Positions 12,365 through 26,142 of a stretch of DNA of 64,000 nt are shown here, in pieces. The notes below the pieces were generated by a model. The model was not told the origin of the DNA. It saw only the letters and a list, made by a program, of their open reading frames with translations, and did no database searches. A program made the position numbers and the translations under genes. The number at the start of each line of letters is the position of its first letter. Position 1 is the first letter of the stretch. Source of the stretch: Actinomucor elegans (Eukaryota > Mucoromycota > Mucoromycetes > Mucorales > Mucoraceae); contig JAMSLZ010000002.1 of NCBI GenBank assembly GCA_026027325.1, forward strand, positions 558,001 through 622,000, in the 5' to 3' direction.

Positions 12365-12969
12365 TTCACATGAACGTTAATAATTCAAGATACTTAGCTA
12401 ATCTTGAAAGCCTCTTCTAGTAGGACCAAATCTGGAAACTCAAAAAGATTTAAATAATATCAATCGATATTTTTGCCCTCTTATTGATATCGTCTAGTTG
12501 CTAGTAAAAAAAAATCCTATGCTTCAAAAACGTTTCAACAAAGCTTTCTTCTGTACAACGGCAGTCTCTTTCAAATAACCAACATAAGAAAAAGTAAAAG
12601 AGTGTCACAATAAGCGTGTAATTACTGATTTATGACCATGTAAGAAGAAACTCAATGGAATAAAATGTTTTCATTGCTATAGTTTTCACACTCAAACCCT
12701 CCCCCTTTTTTTTTTGGCCTGACAGACATCTATTACATAACTTCAAAAAGTAATGAGAGTTTTGTACAAGTGTATCATCCCCTTGATCAATACTGACAAA
12801 GATAAGTTCTCCTAGTCAATATTTCAAACTTCATCATATTATTATATGCTCTATCCAATCCCTCAAGTAAATATTGCTAATCCCCAAGATCCTCATACAT
12901 TTGAGTTATTTCGCTTTGTGCTGATTTGTACGGTGATATGTTTGTGTTTATTTAACTTTTTAAAACGAA
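12365..12969. other. 3' region between convergent genes; possible 58-codon membrane ORF
   Basis: Mostly 3' flanks of the RBR gene (+) and the complex I gene (-). A plus-strand ATG at 12846 opens 58 codons (to 13022). It has one hydrophobic segment (FRFVLICTVICLCLF) followed by Lys/Arg, and runs antisense into the last exon of the complex I gene. It has the shape of a tiny single-pass protein, but chance cannot be ruled out. Confidence 0.25.
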
Positions 12970-13632
12970 TTAAGAAGATTCAGAGTACTTTGAGGTATCA
13001 ACACCATGGCTGTTGTGATTAGCAAAGTTGAAGAATGGAATGGCAGCTATTGAAGAATACAAATTAGATTCGTTATGAAAATATCATTCTAATTAACTTA
13101 CAAAACTTCAATTGTGCGTATCTAGAGTTTCTGGCAGAGGCATCTTGAACATGCTGGGGCATGTAACTGTCACCGTACAAGGCCTTGCCTTCTTTGGCAA
13201 GTTGACTCAATTCAGCTTGATCCTTGGCGACCTCTGCAGCATTTTCAGACCAACCCCAGAAACGGACTATGATAAAGGTAAGTCAGTGCTATTTTTGACA
13301 TGAAAAAACACACTTACAGCTGCTGTTTTGATAAGCATATAAGAAACCACCGAAAGCACCAACGACAGTGGCGATACGGAGAGGAAGACGCAAGTTACGC
13401 ATAGGTCCAACGGGATCCATTTTCTCTATTATAAAAACCAGTTTAAAAAACTTTGCATAATATCTAGTTGTATTCATCTTTCTTTACCCATGCCGACTAA
13501 CATAGCAGGAGCAGCGATAGTAGCAGCACCCCAAGCAGCATAGTCTGTAGGTCTCATATAACGAATGACACGGAAAAATTGAGGATCGGTGTCAATGACA
13601 GGATAAGGGGTGTTGAATTCCTTGGCGGGCAT
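12970..13632 (-). CDS. NADH:ubiquinone oxidoreductase (complex I) 21 kDa subunit, 4 exons
   Basis: Model complement(join(12970..13046, 13102..13266, 13318..13425, 13488..13632)), 164 aa, phases consistent. Fungal accessory subunit of mitochondrial complex I (NUO-21kDa family, separate N- and C-terminal domains). The N-terminal part reads MPAKEFNTPYPVIDTDPQF, followed by a hydrophobic Ala/Gly-rich stretch, a second membrane-compatible segment (IATVVGAFGGFLYAYQ), FRFWGWSEN, and a C-terminal FFNFANHNSHGVD typical of the family. Short introns with good consensus. The shortest reading that keeps phase places the first donor inside GGTAAAG. No targeting peptide is evident, which is normal for inner-membrane accessory subunits. 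Confidence 0.88.
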
Positions 13633-14510
13633 TATATATATGTGTTTATCGAGTGAATTTAAAACTATCCAAAGTAATGCATTGATAAAAAAAAAATCGT
13701 CCAATTGGTAGGTGGTTCAGTTGATTGATTGGTTGCAGTCGAAAAAAAAAAGATCGAAAAAAGTGTTTAATTATTGATCATGGAACATAAAATTGAGTCA
13801 AATACAATTGATACAAGTTTAAATTATCGATATAGAAGAGAAAGAAAAGGTTTGACAAAAGAAATTAGTAACAGATTCATTGAATTGACTATAAGTTGCT
13901 TACGAGTAGGGTGTGATTAATGGGATCCACTATAAGAAAACAGTTCAAAAAAGAAGGACCTTTAATTTTTTTTTAATGTTTTATTTAAACCAGGCTTGGT
14001 CCAATACAATGTCAGCTATTTCTACTGAAGATCGAACGGTAGAAGTGACGTCGACAGTAAATGTAACAACATTTAGTTACTCGATTGGATGACGGCAATT
14101 GGAAAATATGAGGCGAAAATGGATCAGCTTCACTTTCTTTGATGTGATATTTAATCTAATAAAAATATTGCTATAGATGCGAAACGATTAATAAAATTTA
14201 TATTAATTTTTATAGGTCACTTTACGATGCAAATATCACGTTAATAAGATATAGAAGTTTTGGGTGAGGAGCTGGGCTTAAATTATCACAAATATTTCCA
14301 TTTGACAGAATGAAGACGAACCAAATAGGTCAGCTTCATTCTCTTCTTTAATATTCAGAATTGTCTTAGATTCGTTTAGATTTTCTTGTATACTATTCAG
14401 TTTCTCTGAATATTTCATTCGTCATTCATTTTAAGTATGCCCGCCTCTTGATTGAGTCTTTTTTCATTCTACACTGAGCAATCAATCTAAATATATATAT
14501 TCTTTTCATA
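13633..14510. other. Promoter-side intergenic stretch
   Basis: AT-rich flank upstream of the complex I gene (-) and of the small split gene at 14.5 kb (+). A TATA-like [13 protein letters not shown] lies about 20 bases before the ATG at 14511. Nothing else supported. Confidence 0.4.
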
Positions 14511-14768
14511 ATGATTCTAATTGATAAAACAGAGTATTATGCGTATGTTAAACTTGTCAGATGGGACGTCAAGTCAAATTTGGTTGAAAGGTATGAGAAT
14601 AATTAGGCCCGTTGTGTGTAAAATATTGTAATTTACTGTAAATCATTAATTGTATAATACAGGTATTGCATATTCCAAGGCAGCAAAGAGTTTAATAAAT
14701 ATAAATTCATTTTTGTATCCCTCAATTCACTTAATGCAATCAAGCGTATCTTCCATTCATATCCATGA
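14511..14768 (+). CDS. Possible 61-aa two-exon protein of unknown function
   Basis: Model join(14511..14590, 14663..14768). The first exon starts MILIDKTEYYAYVKLV and ends in phase 2 at a gtatga donor; the second begins after a good ttgtataatacag acceptor and stays open to a stop (…FIFVSLNSLNAIKRIF…). Phase matches and a TATA-like tract sits just upstream. No family recognised; charged and beta-strand-like with no signal peptide. Too short to be secure. It may be a decayed fragment of a larger domain. Confidence 0.4.
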
Positions 14769-15166
14769 ATAATATCACTACTTGAGTTTAAACTATTGTA
14801 AAATCTACTCTCATGTCACGCGTGGCACGTAAGAGTATAGAGTTAAAAGAAATACCTTATGTTATAGCCATATATTTCCATACTATAACACGCAGTAAGC
14901 AAAGGCTAATGTATATGATACTAAATTGTTTGTAAATTTATTGTATCAGTCGATTCCTTTTCATTATTACTGTTATTTGAAGTATAAATGAGCCACTTAA
15001 TAGAAATTGCCATGCTCGAAAGCTTTTTTTTTAATTGTGACATTGTTATATTTGTCAAGGAATTAGGTAGTTCTGTATTTTTACATTCAAAAATAAAAGA
15101 TTGATTTATTATACTAAAAATTACAATACTGTAACACATGTCTTATTATACACGGGCGTAGGTAAT

Positions 15167-17917
15167 CTACCAGATGACACACTTTTCCTCTACACTCTTG
15201 TGAGGATTCATTGGAGTGCCTGCTGCACATTTGAAAGCATTTGCAAATTCTACACTATTTCTCATAGGCAAATTGACACGAGAAGGGAATGGTGCATGCA
15301 CATCTGCCAGCTATCAAAAAAAAAATTGTTAGAACTTGAATCGTTTGGGGCAAAATAGGATTCACTTACCTTTAAACCAGATAGATCTGGAGGAATATAT
15401 TGACAACGTGATATACCATAACTAATAAACAACATCTGTTCTTGCGTGAAAGTTTCAAATCCTGGCAAGAGAGGCTCAGGTTGTTGACCATTGTTATTGA
15501 TATAATCACGGTAGGCCATCAAAGCAATGGAAATCCCCCCACTATCAGCGATGTTTTCACCCAAAGTAAGCTAACAAGATAAGCTTAAATTAATATGATT
15601 ATAGCCAAGTGCAAGTATGTTCTTACATTCCCATCTACCGCAAATTCTTGGTGTGTTATTTCGTTAATATAAGATTCTTGAGAGTATTGGTCAATGAAGC
15701 ATTGAGATCTCTTTTCAAATTCGACGTCGGAATGATTTGTCCACCAGTCCTCTTTGTGGCCTGAACCATTATAGTGTCTTCCACTGCTATCAAGTGCATG
15801 CTGTATATATGAGTTAATAACTTAGTAAAGCAGGTTTAGGAGCTATATGTATATATGTATATCTATTTACACTCAATTCATGACCAACAGCTGACCCTAA
15901 TGCACCATAGTTCAAGTACTTGAGGAAAGTAGAGTCATAGAACGGACGTTGCATAATACCAATAGGAATTTCAATCTAAACAAAGTGATATTGGTGTATA
16001 TTCAACCAAGAAAGACTCAGTTTGACTCACCTCGTTGAGAATCAGGTTATAGAAGGCATTCACTTTATGGGGGTAGCCCTTGGCGTCCCATTGGTTTTTT
16101 GTGTACTTCGATGTCAAACTCTTCCATAACTTGTCCTTTTTATATACTGAAATACTGCGTTTTGCGTTATAAAAGCTATTTTGGTCTAGCTCGAATCCTT
16201 CGTAGAAAGCCTTGATTGATGCTGGACTTCTCCAATCTGGGCTAATTGTGTTATATACAATTCTATTTTGAAGCATTTTGACCTGTTAAGAAATAGAGGT
16301 GAGTAGCCCACTAATAAATGAATTTTTACGTTTTACCTTTTCAATAGCTTTTGCTTTGGTATATTCATCAAGCCAAGCGTTATTGGGCAAATGGTTCAGC
16401 CAAGAACTTTGGATATCGTTAACAAACCGGTCGGCCTCTATCTTTTCTTTTGATCCACCAAAAGTGGACAAAGCATAAAAGCGACCAACGCTTTCAGTGA
16501 ACAGTTTTCCTACGGTATCAGCACAAAATTTACGACGTTTGGAAGGATCCATGGAAGAGATAAAAGGCGCTCTGCGTGACAAAATATTAGCAGGCTCAGA
16601 ATGATATCGTTTTTGCTTTAAATGAAGAGCTTGATCGAAATCTGCATTGTCAGACATCTCTTTTGGTATGGGGGCAAAGGGAACGGCAACATCACTGATC
16701 TTTAGGACGATATGACGGACGATAAAGTAGTGTTGGAGCTGTTCGGATGTTTTGGTGCCAAGTATACCTTCCAAAAGTTCTAAATATTTACTGAAACTGT
16801 AAACAGATGTGGTTGGTTGAGCGTAACCGGGAGAAACAAGGTCATCCAAGAAAGTAACCCAATCAATAGTAGGTGCTATGCTTTGAACTTGATCCAAACT
16901 TATTAAATCAAACTCTACGTTGGTGGAATTTGCAACTCTATATATAGCATAAAGTGGATAAGTAGCACATTATTTTAAAGATTCACAAAAACTCACTCAG
17001 CTACAGCTTGGTTGATCTCCAATGTCAAGTTCGAGTATGACTCTACGGCAGTTAAAACCTCTTCGTAAGACCAGTAACTAATATTAACTCGTTGACCCTC
17101 TTCTATCCAATGAGCATTGCTATGGCTATTTGCCATAGTCCAGTTAACAAGTTTTATCAAGAACTCGTTGTCACCTTCGTACTCAAGATTGTATTGTGCT
17201 TTACTAGAAAAATCAGGCATGTCGATAACAGCAATCTCATAGTCATGCTTATCCCAGTCAATAAGAGTATGTGAATTTATCAATGAAGATAAACCTTGGC
17301 GAGTAAACCAAGCTAGGGTGAGGGCCAAACTTTGCGCGGCATTTACTGTATTTGATAATGGAAATAGAGTGTGCTGAATTTGAGCAATGTCTTGGTATAG
17401 TGGAGAGGGGCCTAAGGATTCGAAATGCATTACATTGGTACACATATCATAGAAATTTTGTATTTCTTGAAAGTTGGCTTTATCAATTTCGGCCTCTTCA
17501 GTTACGTGAAAGCCTTCATCATTGGTTTTTAGAGCCTTAAAAATGTCATTATATGTTCCCTCTAAAATGGTGGCAATAGTTTCTATTCCATTTTCCTCAA
17601 CTTTACTAAACGTACTAGTGGCTTTTAAACAGGGTTAGTAAACGGACTGATATACAATTGTTATAATTTACCGGTTTTTAATGTTGAAATTTCTGGAGAG
17701 CTGAGCCAACTTCCACCTGTAGGCATTTATATGTTAGCAACTGTATATTTTTAAAGAGATCAAACGTACACGTATATTGATAAAAGTCAGAACAAGGATC
17801 AACTGTAAGATTAACATGTTGTTTGACAAAATCTGAAGCATTAATACATTCAGGAGTTGTACAGACATTTCCTGTTATAACAGGCGCACGTTGTATTAAA
17901 GAATTGAGTGGAGGCAT
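15167..17917 (-). CDS. M13 family zinc metalloendopeptidase (neprilysin/ECE-like), 9 exons
   Basis: Model complement(join(15167..15310, 15370..15570, 15627..15800, 15871..15975, 16031..16282, 16337..16937, 16997..17621, 17672..17716, 17770..17917)), 764 aa; every phase agrees. M13 enzymes are zinc gluzincins that cut short peptides. The N-terminal CTTPECINAS and DPCSDFYQYTCG signature, the zinc site HELSH (about 589-593, spanning an exon junction), the third ligand in TLGENIADSGG (about 655) and the C-terminal substrate-binding and disulfide region HAPFPSRVN ... CVIW are all present, so it should be active. Family members normally start with a membrane anchor. Here the in-frame stop just before the ATG gives a protein without anchor or signal peptide, so an unseen first exon is possible. 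Eight introns of 50-70 bases. Confidence 0.92.
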
Positions 17918-19694
17918 TTACTATTTGAATAATGGTCTTTTTGCAGAATTTCTCTTTATATACTCTCAATTGATGCTCTTCAGCCTCCATGGCGGAACGG
18001 ATGATATTTATATTATGGAAATCATGACTTTTCAGCCCATTTGCTTGTAGTACAAACAACAAAATTCTTCTATAGAAAGATTAAGCAAGTAGTTTGCTAT
18101 TTACGAATACTCAAAGTAATGCATGGAAAGATTCGTTTCTTATATATGGGATTATTCTAGCATTGCGCCTTACACTAAATTTTAGTAACCTTTGGAAAAT
18201 AGAATCTGAAATTGCATATATACATCAGAATTTGCTACTTGATTAAGTGGCTTTGAATGAAGAGGGTTTGTTATGTCGCTTGATCTCTCAAACAATATAC
18301 CGGCAATAAGATGAAAATAGTCATTCATGAAATTCGTGGGACTGAATGCGCAGGTTATGATACTATTTCACTTTATATATATATATAGGTATAATTGAGT
18401 GTAAATTCAAGCCACATAAGCATTATCAGAGACATGACTAAGGCTTATATGAATTTTCTTAACATTGAAGGAGAGGAGCATTTGTATAATAAGATTACGT
18501 ATTCTAAATGTTGCAGCTGGAAAAAGAAAACTCATTATTGATATCTATACTCCAATAAAAGCTTTAATTGACATAGTAATTCGTTCAGAGTATGCTAATA
18601 TTCATTTGATATTACATTAAGTTACGATTAATGCGTCAGGCTGCGATGTATTAAAAAATTATGGCACAGAAATTGCTTCAAAAAAAAAAAATAGAAAACT
18701 TAATTTGAAAGATGGTAGAAGCGCATTTGAGCTTAAAAATCTGGTGAATCTCGTAGAGAATTGAACTTTCTTTTGAATGATATATATTTTGCGCAAAATT
18801 AAAAGGAAGAATAACAATAGCCAAAGAGATAACAATGCTAAATACTAAATTTATCTAAAACTTAGTTATGTGAAGCAACAATAATCGCAATTAATGTATT
18901 AAAAAGAAGCAATTTCACTCAGAATTTTAAAGCTCTTTCCTCTTGCTTTTTTTTGTCAGTGTATGGCTATGTAAATAAGCACTCGAAAAGCAGGAGCAAG
19001 ATCTGCGCTCAGTATTTCCTGGAATGGAGGCTTGCGTTGGCTTTGGTTGTTAGGCCAAACAGGTTTACTTGGTTTGGTGGAGAACCCATGGTTGAGCATC
19101 AGCTCACCATCCAGTGACGTATGAATACTACAAATCATGTATGTAAAAATTAAATATATCAAGTGTTACAAGTTGATATATAACATAAATTACAAGGAAG
19201 CTATAAAATGAACATATGTAAAATAATGTCCAAGTGGTAGTGCCAATTATGCAACAGATATGATGTTTAGATAATTTGCATGATCTGATTTTGACATCTA
19301 TGGCTGCTATGCAATATGCGCTATATCCGATCTAGATAATTTTGGCTGGACCTGATTCTTGCAGTTCTTGAGACTCTAGTAGCTGGTATGTTGGTCTCTC
19401 TGCCTATTTGCACTCTGGTAACTTTTGTTCCAAGAGAACTAATTAAATATACCCATACAAAAAGCTTCCTGGTTGATGGACCAACATAAAAAGCTTATAC
19501 CCATCACGACTTGTATACAATAATCAGAAATCTTAAGATTTCTCAAAATACACACTTCAAAACAGCTAAAAAAGCTCTGACCAATCACGATTATATCATT
19601 TTCTTCGCGGGGTTACGTCCAGCTTGTATTTTTAAACATCAAGACCTTCGGTTTTCTGTCTCTTTCAGTTAGTTACGAATACAATTACAAAAAA
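17918..19694. other. Intergenic stretch between M13 and MAPR genes
   Basis: AT-rich. One minus-strand block (18956-19128) opens after a tttgtag acceptor and is coding-like to its stop (motifs LNHGFSTKPSKPVWPNNQ, FQEILSADLAPAF). No matching upstream exon was found, so it is an orphan last exon or relic. A poly-A run lies at 18680-18691. The final 100 bases are the Dap1/MAPR promoter. Confidence 0.35.
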
Positions 19695-20416
19695 ATGTTG
19701 GCACAGCGTACAATGACTACTACCATCAATACTTTGATGAGACAATTGAAAGGTAATGAGGCTTCAATGTATATTGATTTTGGTGGTTTACTTATTTTAT
19801 TTTATTTTTGCTTGGTAGATAACCCTGTGAACTGGGCATTAATTGCTGTAAGGACGAACAGTAGTGCAGTATATGATAGTTGAACTAAACCGGCTTTTGG
19901 ATAGATACTTGCGTATGTTGTACGTTCATATACTAACTCGAACAAACCCGTACTCCAAGAAGCAAAGCATCCCGAAGTCATTATATTCAAAAATTATACC
20001 CCTTTGGATCTTTTACCCTTTGATGGTAAAGATGGCCGTATTTTAATGGCTGTTAATGGGTCCGTTTACGATGTTACTAGAGGAAAAAACTTTTATGGAC
20101 CAGGTAGTTTAGAGCTTAAGACATGAAATCCAAGTTACTCAAGGTTTTATGTAGGTGGGCCTTATTCTAATTTTGGAGGGCGTGATGCTTCTCGTGGATT
20201 GGCCAAGGGTTCGTTTGATGAAGATATGCTGACTGATCCAAATGGAGCTATTGATAAACTTGAAGATCTTACTGCAGAGGAATGGGAAGTGTTAAAAGAC
20301 TGGGACGTAAGTTATCATCTCAGAAGTAAAGAGAATGAAAAACTAATGCATCTGTAAAGCAACACTTTGATTCCAAATATCTCCTTGTAGGTAAACTGAT
20401 TGAAAATCAAGCATAA
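19695..20416 (+). CDS. Dap1/PGRMC-type membrane-associated haem-binding protein (cytochrome b5-like), 5 exons
   Basis: Model join(19695..19752, 19819..19847, 19905..20103, 20155..20306, 20360..20416), 164 aa, phases consistent. MAPR proteins bind haem and support cytochrome P450s of sterol synthesis (Erg11 in yeast) at the ER. An N-terminal hydrophobic anchor ([15 protein letters not shown]) precedes the cytochrome b5-like fold: [33 protein letters not shown], then [18 protein letters not shown]. The haem-ligand Tyr region (FYGPGGPY) is intact. Exon 2 has only 29 bases. Closest to yeast Dap1 in layout. Likely constitutive. Confidence 0.9.
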
Positions 20417-20594
20417 CTAGTCACCTGTGGTATAGTGCTTAATAAAAATGAACCAGCCGTTTTCACTAAATATTTGCATCATGCGATTGTCAATTATATG
20501 TAATGACTTGTATCTCACGCTTTATATTTCTTTCTTTTTCCCTTTTGCATATCTTTTTTTTTTTTATTTTTTATTTTATCATTCTTTAGATAAA

Positions 20595-22285
20595 ATGGCA
20601 CTAGGTAATGTATCACTTATATGAGCAGTAGTGTACTTTATCTCATAGTAATCGTGTATAGAGTATCACTCTCGTCTAATTCAATTGCCTGATGAGCTTC
20701 AAATTCAAATTCTTGGTGATTTACCGGTGCAAGACCTTTTAAAAGTAACCGTGGTATGTCACCTGTATACAAAACATTGAATCGTATCTATTAACTGTAC
20801 AAAAGATATGTCGAAAGTGGAATAGGTTAGTATACGATGGCTCATTATGGACTACGATCAATGTTGCTCCATTCTACAAGTCATTACCTCTAGAAGTCAT
20901 TATCAAACTGATAAAATCAGCTTCTCGGTTCTTAAAGACAGCCAACTTTAGGTAGGCATCAGTATTATATTTCAACGATAAGCTAACAGTTAAGCAGAGG
21001 CTGTATTCAACTGAAAGGACAGGGATTAAGGACGCTAGCAGCTGAGTGTCCTAATCTTCAAGTATTGATTATCAAAGATTGTCGAGGTTTATCTACAGCG
21101 AGTATCAGTTATTTCCTTCAGCACGCTAAACAGTTGCGTGTTTTGGATGTCTCTGGCTTGGATACAGTCAAATCATCTACTCTTTTAACTACTAACTTGG
21201 ATAAACTAGAAAAGCTCAACATGAGTTGGTGTAGAAACATTACTGGGCCTGGCATTCTTGCCGTCGTTCAGTCCTCTTCAGTCACTCTGAGCTATTTAAA
21301 ACTCAATGGCTGCTCACAATTAGACGACTCCATTATGAACAAGCTGGGTCTCTATTTACCCCATATCACCCATTTTAGCCTGGCCGCTTGCACCAGTTTG
21401 ACAGATACAGGTCTACTGGCCTTTTTACAATCACACGCACTTACAGCATCACAGAGCCGGTTGACACATTTAAATCTATCCAGTTGCGCTCGATTGTCAG
21501 ATAGCTCTCTTCGCCATTTAGCTCAATACACAAAGCAACTCACGCATCTAGAGCTGGCTGGCTGTGTATTAATGACGGACCAAGGCTTCACCTACTTGGC
21601 GCCCCGTTTGCAGAATTTGGTACATCTTGATCTGGAAGATTTACAGCATATCACTGGCACAACCATTCAATCTATCGCTAATCATCAACCGCGGCTACGT
21701 CGCCTATGTTTATCTAACTGTACTCAAATTGCAGCAGAGGCTATTGAGCATCTCGTCCTACAAGGCAGCTGTAATCAACTACACCATCTTGAGCTTGATA
21801 ACTGTACCATTACTGATCAAGTCTTGGATACCATTGCTAATTATCTGCAACAGCAAAGATTGAAATCACAGCAGCTGAAAAGGGCACCGGTCGCGTCTAC
21901 TACCATGTCATCTGTAGATTCAAGTATTAGCTTTTTCTCTTCACAGATGGCCCCCTCACTGCTAAATGATCCACTATCCTCTTGCGAGGACCGAAACATT
22001 AGAATTGAAGTGTTGGATTGTGCCAACATTACTGAATCTGGTGTAAGAGAAGCATTGATAAAGGGTAGTCCAATGCTAACAATTAAAAGCTTTTACTCGT
22101 TCCAAGAAGAAGATGACAATGAAGTAACCAGCGATGAACAAGCCGTAGATAACATTCATCGGTACCATCGTGGCAGAACAAATGGTAGTGTGCGATATAG
22201 CACGTTGAGTAGTAATACCAGAAGGAGAGTTAGTCACGGTGCTGCAGGTCAGCATCATCCAACAGGAAGCTGTATCATATTGTAA
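20595..22285 (+). CDS. F-box/leucine-rich-repeat protein (SCF substrate receptor), 4 exons
   Basis: Model join(20595..20604, 20662..20753, 20806..20951, 20998..22285), 511 aa, phases consistent. The first exon is only 10 bases (MAL plus one base). The F-box follows at once (QLPDELQIQILGDLPVQDLL ... CRKWNRLVY). It is followed by about a dozen AMN1/Grr1-type cysteine-containing leucine-rich repeats of the form L-L-C-x-x-(I/L)-T-D (LSSCARLSDSSL, LAGCVLMTDQGF, LSNCTQIAAEAI). F-box proteins bring substrates to the Skp1-cullin E3. A Ser-rich linker and a basic tail with a Gly/Ser/His stretch end the protein; the final residues SCIIL resemble a CaaX-like box (C-I-I-L), so prenylation is possible. 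The start is fixed by phase, not by a long ORF. Confidence 0.88.
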
Positions 22286-22323
22286 ACGACCACGATATCT
22301 ACTATCAAGACCAACTATACCAA

Positions 22324-22348
22324 ATATATATATATATATATATATATA
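22324..22348. repeat. (TA)n microsatellite
   Basis: About twelve TA units in the 3' flank of the F-box/LRR gene, where it converges with the Rab gene. Confidence 0.9.
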
Positions 22349-22552
22349 CATGAAATAAAGCATTACTCCGCTTTACACATCTATTCTTCAAGCAACCCAT
22401 AAATCAAGCCGTGTGGTCACGATGTATATATATAATAGTATTTTAAATTTCTCTAGCTCAAAATTATGGAGAACCAAATATAGTTTTGTTTAATTAGAGT
22501 AGTTTGTAAATAGAAAAATGAGTATTGTAAGAATATTCTGCTTGTCAATAGA

Positions 22553-24667
<2,115 letters not shown>

Positions 24668-25226
24668 ATGTCTGAAAGAGTAGCGTATTGAAACGATCAA
24701 GAAAATAAAAGAGATTAACCCTCTTATTAGGGCGGTCGTGGACACTATAACAATCGAGGTGGAGATAGAGGTGGACGTGGTGGAGGACGCGGTGGAGGAC
24801 GTGGCGGTCGCGGTGGATATCATAATAACCAACAAGACAAGCCAAAGAAGGAATCCATTTTGGACTTAAGTAAATATATGGAAAAGAAGATTCGCGTTCG
24901 ATTCAATGGAGGAAGAGAAGGTAACAAATCGCGTAAAAATAAATGGTTACGATTGTCTAACACTCTGCTACAGTTGTTGGCACTTTGATGGGCTATGATC
25001 CTTTATTGAACTTGGTTTTGGATAATACAATTGAATATCAAAAAGGTCAATATACATAAACCGTACACTTAATGGTCGTAGTATTGACTTTATAGTAGAT
25101 TTAGAGACTGGTTACATTACTGAAAAGACGAGACAATTGGGTTTATCTGTGCTTCGTGGAACTGCAGTCATCCTTATTTCACCCTTTGATGGTATGGAAG
25201 AAATCGAAAATCCCTTTGCTCAGTAA
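24668..25226 (+). CDS. LSM7: U6 snRNA-associated Sm-like protein LSm7 with N-terminal RGG extension, 4 exons
   Basis: Model join(24668..24679, 24731..24920, 24974..25045, 25096..25226), about 134 aa. Subunit of the LSm1-7 (mRNA decay) and LSm2-8 (U6 snRNP) rings. The Sm fold is clear: ESILDLSKYMEKKIRVRF (Sm1), FDPLLNLVL-like YDPLLNLVLDN, then TRQLGLSVLRGTAVILI (Sm2). Before it lies a Gly/Arg extension of about 35 residues (repeats of GGRGG) which human LSm7 lacks. The first exon is 12 bases (MSER). The last acceptor is a tandem TAGTAG, so use of 25096 or 25099 would add or drop one Val before DLETGY. Confidence 0.92.
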
Positions 25227-25649
25227 ATCAAAACAGCTAGAAAGGACATTACTTGTATATCTCGGCACATAATAAAACTGCATACGACATTAAAATAACT
25301 GTAGCTAGACAAATCATTTACTGTTAAAAACACGGAAGTAACGCATACATCAGTGAGCTAAGGCTTTGATCTGATATTGAAAAGGTTATAGGCTATATTG
25401 CTGCCTCTGGTAAGGGAGTAGAGACGCATTTTTCATTGCTTATCACAATTTTTGGTACGTTGTAATGTTTGACGTGTTCAGAGTGATCATAATTGCTTCC
25501 TTCGCCGTGATGTTTTTCTACTTCTATACTTGACTCACGTGCTTCTTGACAGTCTATTGATCTCAAATCATTGTATCGTTTGTTATCGTTAACCTTGGTT
25601 AAAGGTATTCTATAGATACAGATAAGTACAAAGCCCCGGATGTTTGCTA
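25227..25649. other. Intergenic stretch between convergent LSm7 and CTR genes
   Basis: 3' flanks of both genes with AATAAA-like signals near 25270. No coding signal seen. Confidence 0.4.
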
Positions 25650-26142
25650 TTATACATACGTTTCATTACAATGACCAGATTTGATGATTTCAATAAATAA
25701 TTGTGATACAGTCAATGATAATACCTACCCAAAGATGAAATTGATACGGCATGTTATTGAATTGATCATATACATACCACGAGTATAAATAAGCCTGTAT
25801 TGAAATACATCACAACAAGCATGTAAAATAGTCTTAGTGTAGTAGCAAGCCCATAACATAGTGTTCGGCGTAGAATCGTCCAAAAACGCGAAGAATCTTC
25901 TGTTGAGGCTGTATTTTTGTGATCCAAATAGTAAGTGATCCCTCTCTCAATTGTACATAATAATGCAACGAATAAATATCCCGTCCATATGTTAGTATTT
26001 GCATCTAATGGAAACCATTCAAATAAAAGATGTAAACCATCTGAGTCTTATGATACAAAAATGATGATTAGTTAAAGATAATGAAACCACATCTAATTGT
26101 TAGATCTATACCACTATGAAACCACTGTTTGCCGTTTTCCAT
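25650..26142 (-). CDS. CTR-family copper transporter (Ctr2-like), 3 exons
   Basis: Model complement(join(25650..25724, 25778..26046, 26088..26142)), 132 aa, phases consistent. CTR proteins form trimers that pass Cu(I) across the plasma or vacuolar membrane. Visible features: an extracellular-side start MENGKQWFHSG (FHTG-like), TM1 LHLLFEWFPLD, a cytosolic loop, TM2 with the diagnostic MxxxM motif (FYMLVVMYFN) and TM3 beginning NTGLFILVVLS. The N-terminus lacks the Met/His-rich Mets motifs of high-affinity plasma-membrane CTRs, and the C-terminus has one Cys (SGHCNETYV), so a vacuolar Ctr2-like role is inferred. The GxxxG of TM3 is degenerate. The first donor (g|gtttca) is weak. No long ORF marks this gene; it was found by splicing. 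Confidence 0.8.
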
